This document shows positions 58,878 through 64,000 of a DNA stretch of 64,000 nt, piece after piece (within the stretch, counting starts at the first letter, position 1; each line of letters begins with the position of its first letter). This DNA is from Deinococcales bacterium. GTDB lineage: Bacteria; Deinococcota; Deinococci; Deinococcales; JAAFIG01. The notes under the pieces are model-generated. The model was not told the DNA's origin. It saw nothing but the letters and a program-made list of their open reading frames with translations, and searched no databases. The stretch covers positions 1 to 64,000 of the forward strand of contig JANXTZ010000011.1 in the NCBI GenBank assembly GCA_025352125.1, written 5' to 3'. The translations under genes were made by a program, and so were the position numbers.

Positions 58878-61379
58878 TCACTTCCCAAGCACCAATTGAT
58901 ACTTCCAGGTGTAATTCTCGTCCGAGTTTAGACTCGAGCCGTCCATCGTCAGCCCGTCGCCACCCACCTGTTGCCACCCCTGCGAGAATGGGTCGTAAAC
59001 TGGCATCCAGGTGAAAGCCTGGACATCTTGAGGGGCGGGAACGGTGCTGTCGGGCGGGCAGTTGACCTCTTTGACTTGATAGGGCTTGTTGACCAACGAC
59101 ACGCCAGCAAAAGTGTAAGCCCGGTAAGCCTTGCCGCTCAGGATGCCCGAATAGACCAGCAGACCACCCGTGCTCGGAACATTGCCGCTCGAGCTGCCCT
59201 GAAAACTGCATCCATCGCCAGCATCGCCAGAAACCGTGATGCTGGCAGAGCCGGTGCTCGCAAGAAAGGTGTAGCCGATAAAAAAGTGTTTTTTGCCCGT
59301 CGCGTCGCTCGCAGCCCCTCCCTGCCCGGTGGCGCTAAAATTTTGGACTGCGATTTCCTCGTGCTCCAACATGGCGCTCGGACGGCTTTTGGCGGTCATG
59401 CCGCCGCTCGGCAGTTTGGCGCAACCCATGTTCGAGGCGTACATTTTTGGTCCCAAGCCGTCCACGTTGACCGGACCTCCAGTTGGATTGCTGACGATCA
59501 ACACGATTTCATCGAGCTGTTCGCTGGGCTTGTCGCGGCAAAAAACCTTCACGGCATCTTTTGACCAGTCCTCATATGCCTGCCACACCCCGCCAATTTT
59601 GACCAGCGCCTGTGTGACCAGACCGTTGGGTTGCGCCGCGTCGCTGGCGACGAAAGTTTCACCGTCCGGCAGGGCATATGGTTCGCCCAAGTCCTTCATG
59701 TTTTCTCGGCTGACTTTGAAATTCGCGCCGTTGTAAAAAGCCACCGTGCGAGCCGTGTCGCTCGAGAATTTAAGGTCAAAATAGGCACTCGACAGACGCT
59801 CGAGTTTGGCGGGCAGTTCAAGGTTCTCGATTTTATCTGGAGACAGCGCACCAATTTCGTGCTTGACCTTGTTAAAATCGGTTTGTTCGTTAAACGGACG
59901 GATGCCCAATTGATCCCACGCCGCAAACGATTTCTCACCGTTGGCGCTCGAGTTCCACTCGCCATTCCACAGGCGGCGGGCGAATTTTGGAAATTGTTCG
60001 GTCAGTCCTCCCGACAGCGCCTTGTCCACAGCAAGAAGCGATTCGCTGGTGCTGGTGGTGTTTTCCCAAATGGCAGCGACCTTGGTTTCAGCTTCGGTTT
60101 TACCAACAAAAAATGGAAACAAGTACGCGCCGTAATCGCGGTGGCTGGTCTGATCCTCCAGCGAGAGCTGTGGGTTGAACGCGAACAACTCGAGTGCCCC
60201 TGGTGGACTTCGACGCTCGAGGTTGGAGTTTGGGTAGACGGCTTGGGTCGCCCAGGTGGCGCTGGCTTCGATCAACCAACCGTAATCCCAGTGGGCTGCT
60301 GCGGTGTTGTACGCCCATTGGCTGGCGTGCATGAATTCGTGCGCCGTGGTGGCGATCAAATCGTCGTTGGACAAAATTTTGTTGTCGATCAGAAGGTAAA
60401 CGCTGGCAAAACGATCCGCTGGGTATTTCTTGTCGGTTTCAGCCAAATCGCTGACGTTCTGCCCGTAAAACCGCATGTCCGCCAGGTAAATGTCGAGCTT
60501 GCCATTGCCACCACTGCACGGCGTCAAGCTGTCATCCTTGGGCGGAATCATGTGCACCCTTCCTATCAAGGCGGTCCAGATCGTGCTGTCAATTTCTGAC
60601 GCGATCAATTTGGCTCGAGGGGCGTCGATGCTGGCGCGGTCATGGGCGTACCAGACTTTGGCGTGAGTCCCCTCAATCGAATCCCAGGCGGGATCGACGC
60701 CAGCCACACAGTACGGCGGTGTACCACCCTCTGAGCCTGATGCCCTGCTGCCCGAGCGCGATTTGATGGCTGGATGCGAGCGATTCCAAAGCCAACTGCC
60801 CTGATAGGCGGGCGGGGTCAAAAACGGGGCAACAATATCTTGCGCGGCAGCGCTCAAACTGGCATACGACTTGATGGCAGCTTCCACGCCCGAAGACTCG
60901 AGCGATTCTGTGCCGCCCTGAAACTTGGCAGGCAAACGCGGGTCACCAAAATCGGCGAACAACTTGTACTCGGTGGCTTGCTCTGGTTGCAAATCACCTT
61001 TTGCCAGCGCCGCATCGATCAAATCTGCACTCGAGGGGCTGCTCGGGGTGTTGGCATCAACCGTGAGGCTCGTGCTGGCTTGACTCGAACCGCTTTCATT
61101 TGTGGCACTCAGGGTGTAGCTGACACTTGCCTTTGGTTGCACACCGATGCTGGACTTGCCGGTGACATCGCCCACGCCCTGGTCAATGCTGACGCTGCTG
61201 GCATCGGTCACGTTCCAGGTCAGGACGCTCGACCCTCCTGGCGCGATGCTGCTCGGACTGGCTGTAAACGCAACGATGCTGGGTTTGGCTTTTGGCGCTG
61301 GGGGACAGGCGGTCAACACACCGCAAAGAAATACTCCCAAAACGAAAATGGCTTTGCTGGACATTTGAATCCTCCTCAA
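58878..61379 (-). CDS. Lipoprotein with Ig-like domain and HExxH metalloprotease-like region
   Basis: Lipobox GVLTACP; PSIVAFTASPSSIAPGGSSVLTWNVTDASSVSIDQ; TTAHEFMHASQWAYN. Confidence 0.72.
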   Translation of the reverse strand: MRRIQMSSKAIFVLGVFLCGVLTACPPAPKAKPSIVAFTASPSSIAPGGSSVLTWNVTDASSVSIDQGVGDVTGKSSIGVQPKASVSYTLSATNESGSSQASTSLTVDANTPSSPSSADLIDAALAKGDLQPEQATEYKLFADFGDPRLPAKFQGGTESLESSGVEAAIKSYASLSAAAQDIVAPFLTPPAYQGSWLWNRSHPAIKSRSGSRASGSEGGTPPYCVAGVDPAWDSIEGTHAKVWYAHDRASIDAPRAKLIASEIDSTIWTALIGRVHMIPPKDDSLTPCSGGNGKLDIYLADMRFYGQNVSDLAETDKKYPADRFASVYLLIDNKILSNDDLIATTAHEFMHASQWAYNTAAAHWDYGWLIEASATWATQAVYPNSNLERRSPPGALELFAFNPQLSLEDQTSHRDYGAYLFPFFVGKTEAETKVAAIWENTTSTSESLLAVDKALSGGLTEQFPKFARRLWNGEWNSSANGEKSFAAWDQLGIRPFNEQTDFNKVKHEIGALSPDKIENLELPAKLERLSSAYFDLKFSSDTARTVAFYNGANFKVSRENMKDLGEPYALPDGETFVASDAAQPNGLVTQALVKIGGVWQAYEDWSKDAVKVFCRDKPSEQLDEIVLIVSNPTGGPVNVDGLGPKMYASNMGCAKLPSGGMTAKSRPSAMLEHEEIAVQNFSATGQGGAASDATGKKHFFIGYTFLASTGSASITVSGDAGDGCSFQGSSSGNVPSTGGLLVYSGILSGKAYRAYTFAGVSLVNKPYQVKEVNCPPDSTVPAPQDVQAFTWMPVYDPFSQGWQQVGGDGLTMDGSSLNSDENYTWKYQLVLGK

Positions 61380-61478
61380 ATCTTGGCTCGAGCATCATCT
61401 TAAAGTCCAGGCGTTATTCCAACGTTATCCAGAACTCAAGTGTTTTGATCAAAATAACAGCACCGAACAAAAGTGGCA

Positions 61479-61985
61479 TCAAGCTCGAGATTCGAGGGTT
61501 TTGAGATAAGGCGCGAGCGCGACATCCCACCAGGATTTGCCGTTGGAAGACGCGTAGCGCCGAATTTGATGGTTTTTGACGTGTAATACCCGCATCTCGA
61601 GTCCAGAATTGTCATATACCGCAAACACATCTGCAATTTTGGCTGCGTGCGGAAGATTGACCATTGAACGTTCAAAACGCCGTTTAATGTCCTTGAGCGG
61701 AACTTCGTGCCGACCGTGTTGAACCCTTTGTTTTACGCGTTGAATGTTTCTTTGAACAACGTCCAAACCAACATATGCAAGGTCTAACAACCCAGCTCAG
61801 ACTTTTTGCAGTCTGCATCAACTCGAGATTGCCCTTGCTCGAAAGCTTGATTTCGAGCGTAAAATTTTGTCCCAATTTGAGATAATCCTGTTGACTTCCC
61901 AGCACGATTCGAGCAGCTTGAATGGCTGATCTGGACGTATCAATAGGGTTTAAATCTCGAGCGATGGCATCAGGATCAAGAATGC
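61479..61985 (-). pseudogene. Zeta-toxin-like P-loop protein, frameshifted and N-terminally truncated
   Basis: LDPDAIARDLNPIDTSRSAIQAARIVLGSQQDYLKLGQNFTLEIKLSS...MQTAKS in one frame, LAYVGLDVVQRNIQRVKQRVQHGRHEVPLKDIKRRFERSMVNLPHAAKIADVFAVYDNSG in another; no P-loop upstream. Confidence 0.72.
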
Positions 61986-61991
61986 GGTGTC

Positions 61992-62255
61992 TTAACCTGC
62001 ATTCAAACGACTCAATTCGCGCACAATATCAAAATCGGCTTTTGGTTTACCCGTGAACCGAATTTCAAAACGATCACCGTTTGGTTTTTCCAAAGCATGA
62101 ACTTTCAAATACGCAACGAAATAAAAAATATCAAGCCCTTTGCTTTGTAACCTGGCGATTGCCTCCAACGACGCGTCTTGAGCCGCAAAATCATCATCAC
62201 CAAACAACTCTGGCAAGTCTTCAACCTCGAGTTGCGAAATTGGGTTATCGATCAT
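61992..62255 (-). CDS. Small acidic hypothetical protein, possible partner of the zeta-like remnant
   Basis: 87-aa ORF immediately upstream of the remnant. Confidence 0.5.
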   Translation of the reverse strand: MIDNPISQLEVEDLPELFGDDDFAAQDASLEAIARLQSKGLDIFYFVAYLKVHALEKPNGDRFEIRFTGKPKADFDIVRELSRLNAG

Positions 62256-62273
62256 GATAAACCTCCAAAAAAA

Positions 62274-62888
62274 TTATAATCCCTCGAGAATCACCCTGGC
62301 AGGTGCACCATCCGCACCAATCAAATTGAGTGGCAAACAAATCAAACGGTACTTTCCAGGCTGCACATGCTCGAGCGCCAAACTCTCGAGGATGCAGACG
62401 CCAGATTGTGCCAGCGCCTTGTGCCCAGGCAAGTCTTTGCTCTCGAGCGCATCGGCACTGGGTGCGTCCGTGCCGATCAAATTCACACCGCGAGCGGCAA
62501 GAAACGGTGGCAAGCTTGGGTCGGTGATCGTCCAAATTCTGGGGAACTCTTGCCAAGCATTCGGCTGTCCAGTCTTGAAAATCACCTTGCTCACGCCCGT
62601 CAAATCCTGTCCCTCGAGCAAATCTGGGGTCAAACTCGAGACTCCAAATGCGTTCAGCACCAGGCAGGTTCCAACCCAAGTTTCGAGCGGAACCTCGTGA
62701 AGTTTGATTCCAGCGTCATCGTAATGCCACGGCGCATCGACGTGCGTTCCCGTGTGGGTACTCATGCTGATGCTGCCAATGTTGGCAGTTGCGCCACCCG
62801 AGATTTTGACTGGCGTTTGGTAATTCACTGGCGTGTCGCCAATCCAGTTTGGCGCGGCGTTGTGAATCGCTCGGGTAATGTCAATCAT
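62274..62888 (-). CDS. Cyclase/arylformamidase (KynB-like)
   Basis: MIDITRAIHNAAPNWIGDTP...STHTGTHVDAPWHY...IGTDAPSAD; start 62888 preferred over the ORF-track extension. Confidence 0.88.
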   Translation of the reverse strand: MIDITRAIHNAAPNWIGDTPVNYQTPVKISGGATANIGSISMSTHTGTHVDAPWHYDDAGIKLHEVPLETWVGTCLVLNAFGVSSLTPDLLEGQDLTGVSKVIFKTGQPNAWQEFPRIWTITDPSLPPFLAARGVNLIGTDAPSADALESKDLPGHKALAQSGVCILESLALEHVQPGKYRLICLPLNLIGADGAPARVILEGL

Positions 62889-62924
62889 GTATTGCAGTCT
62901 ATCCCGAGGTAAGCTCGAGTCAAT

Positions 62925-63803
62925 ATGAAGCTGACTGTTGCATTTCTTTTTTGTGCCGCGCTCCTCGCCTGCGATGGACTTACTGCCCCGCAGACCGCCG
63001 TGCTGGTTGGCGCTGGCGACATTGCGGGTTGCAACAGTTCTGGCGACGAACAAACCGCCAAATTGGTGACCGGCGTGCTGACCCAAAACCCAGGTTCGAG
63101 TGTTTTTACTTTGGGTGACAACGTTTACCCCAATGGCACAAGTGCAGAATTTGCGGATTGTTACAACCCAAGTTGGGGCAGCTTTAAAGCCAGAACCCGC
63201 CCCGTTCCAGGCAACCACGATTACAACACGACCAATGCCACGGGATATTACGGTTATTACGGCGCAAAAGCGGGCGACTCGAGCAAAGGTTATTACTCGT
63301 ACAATTTCGGGGCGTGGCATATCGTGGTGGTCAACAGCAATTGTTGGGCGGTGGGCGGCTGTCAGACAGGCTCGAGTCAAGAAAAATGGTTGCGCAACGA
63401 CCTGAAAACCAGTTCTGGCACTTGCCAGATTGTCATGTGGCATCATCCCCGATTCTCGAGCGGCGTGGAACACGGCAACGCCGATTTTATGCAAGACATC
63501 TGGAAAGCGGTTGCCGAAAATCATGTCGAACTGGTGTTGAACGGTCACGAGCACACTTTTGAGCGGTTTGCACCGATGAACGCGGCAGGACAGGCAGACC
63601 AGGGCGGCACAACCGAAATCATTGTCGGTTCTGGCGGGATCAGCCATTACCATTTGGGCGTGACAAAACCAAACAGCCTCATCTTCAATTCAGACACCTA
63701 CGGCGTTTTGAAACTCGAGCTTGCCACATCGGGTTACAAGTTTGAATTCTTGCCCGAACCTGGAAAAACTTTTTCCGACTCGGGTGCTGGAACGTGTCGT
63801 TAA
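62925..63803 (+). CDS. Secreted metallophosphoesterase (acid phosphatase-like)
   Basis: LVGAGDIAGCN, LGDNVYPNGT, PGNHDY, LNGHEHTFERF. Confidence 0.92.
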   Translation: MKLTVAFLFCAALLACDGLTAPQTAVLVGAGDIAGCNSSGDEQTAKLVTGVLTQNPGSSVFTLGDNVYPNGTSAEFADCYNPSWGSFKARTRPVPGNHDYNTTNATGYYGYYGAKAGDSSKGYYSYNFGAWHIVVVNSNCWAVGGCQTGSSQEKWLRNDLKTSSGTCQIVMWHHPRFSSGVEHGNADFMQDIWKAVAENHVELVLNGHEHTFERFAPMNAAGQADQGGTTEIIVGSGGISHYHLGVTKPNSLIFNSDTYGVLKLELATSGYKFEFLPEPGKTFSDSGAGTCR

Positions 63804-64000
63804 GAACGCTCGAGATTTGAATGCTTAAAATCTTGGACATCTGAACGGTTTCAAACACTGTTTTCCGAAGTGAAAATGTTTGCCAATTGCGATCAAAGTA
63901 CACTCGAGCCACTAACGCTTGGAATCCTCGAGACGGATTGTTACGCCAAGTGTTACAGGCATCGAATAAGATTTGAACAGTGCAAAGGAGTTTCATGAAG

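Noticed and set aside
59631-60599. 322-aa plus-strand ORF antisense to the lipoprotein metalloprotease gene
   Set aside because: Shadow of 58878-61379, which has a lipobox and HExxH motif.
62889-63653. N-terminal extension of the cyclase ORF (459 aa in the ORF track)
   Set aside because: The family-like start is MIDITRAIH at 62888. The extension is antisense to the metallophosphoesterase gene.

Overview
This is a bacterial chromosomal window of roughly 50% GC. Protein content looks Deinococcota-like, but that is a low-confidence impression. The host backbone includes mnmA, topA, an M1 aminopeptidase, an M20 amidohydrolase, a SAM hydrolase, a fadB/fadA beta-oxidation pair, a Pil-Chp-like chemosensory cluster (response regulator, CheW-like, three MCPs, an MHYT protein, a CheA hybrid, a RR-DUF4388), lon, rsmE, an S41 protease, prmA and several secreted proteins. 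Two tRNA-targeted integrative elements interrupt it. Element 1 (about 16.2 kb, 2107-18388) is flanked by perfect 47-bp repeats from the 3' half of tRNA-Met(CAT). It carries a type I R-M system with a NucS/DUF5655-like gene between hsdM and hsdS, vapBC, a PcfJ protein, an ArdC-like antirestriction metalloprotease and a tyrosine integrase. Element 2 (about 4.3 kb, AT-rich, 27671-31978) is flanked by perfect 42-bp repeats from the 5' half of tRNA-Thr(CGT). It appears to have replaced the tRNA's promoter with its own, leaving the host promoter orphaned at the far end. Two further observations stand out. The palindrome CTCGAG is very strongly over-represented everywhere, including in both elements, like a 'highly iterated palindrome'. 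A YjdI-like Fe-S gene has an in-frame TGA exactly at the first Cys ligand of a CDGSH motif, so it is either a Sec/recoding candidate or a precise nonsense mutation. Everything here comes from reading the sequence and the ORF translations; no database search was run.
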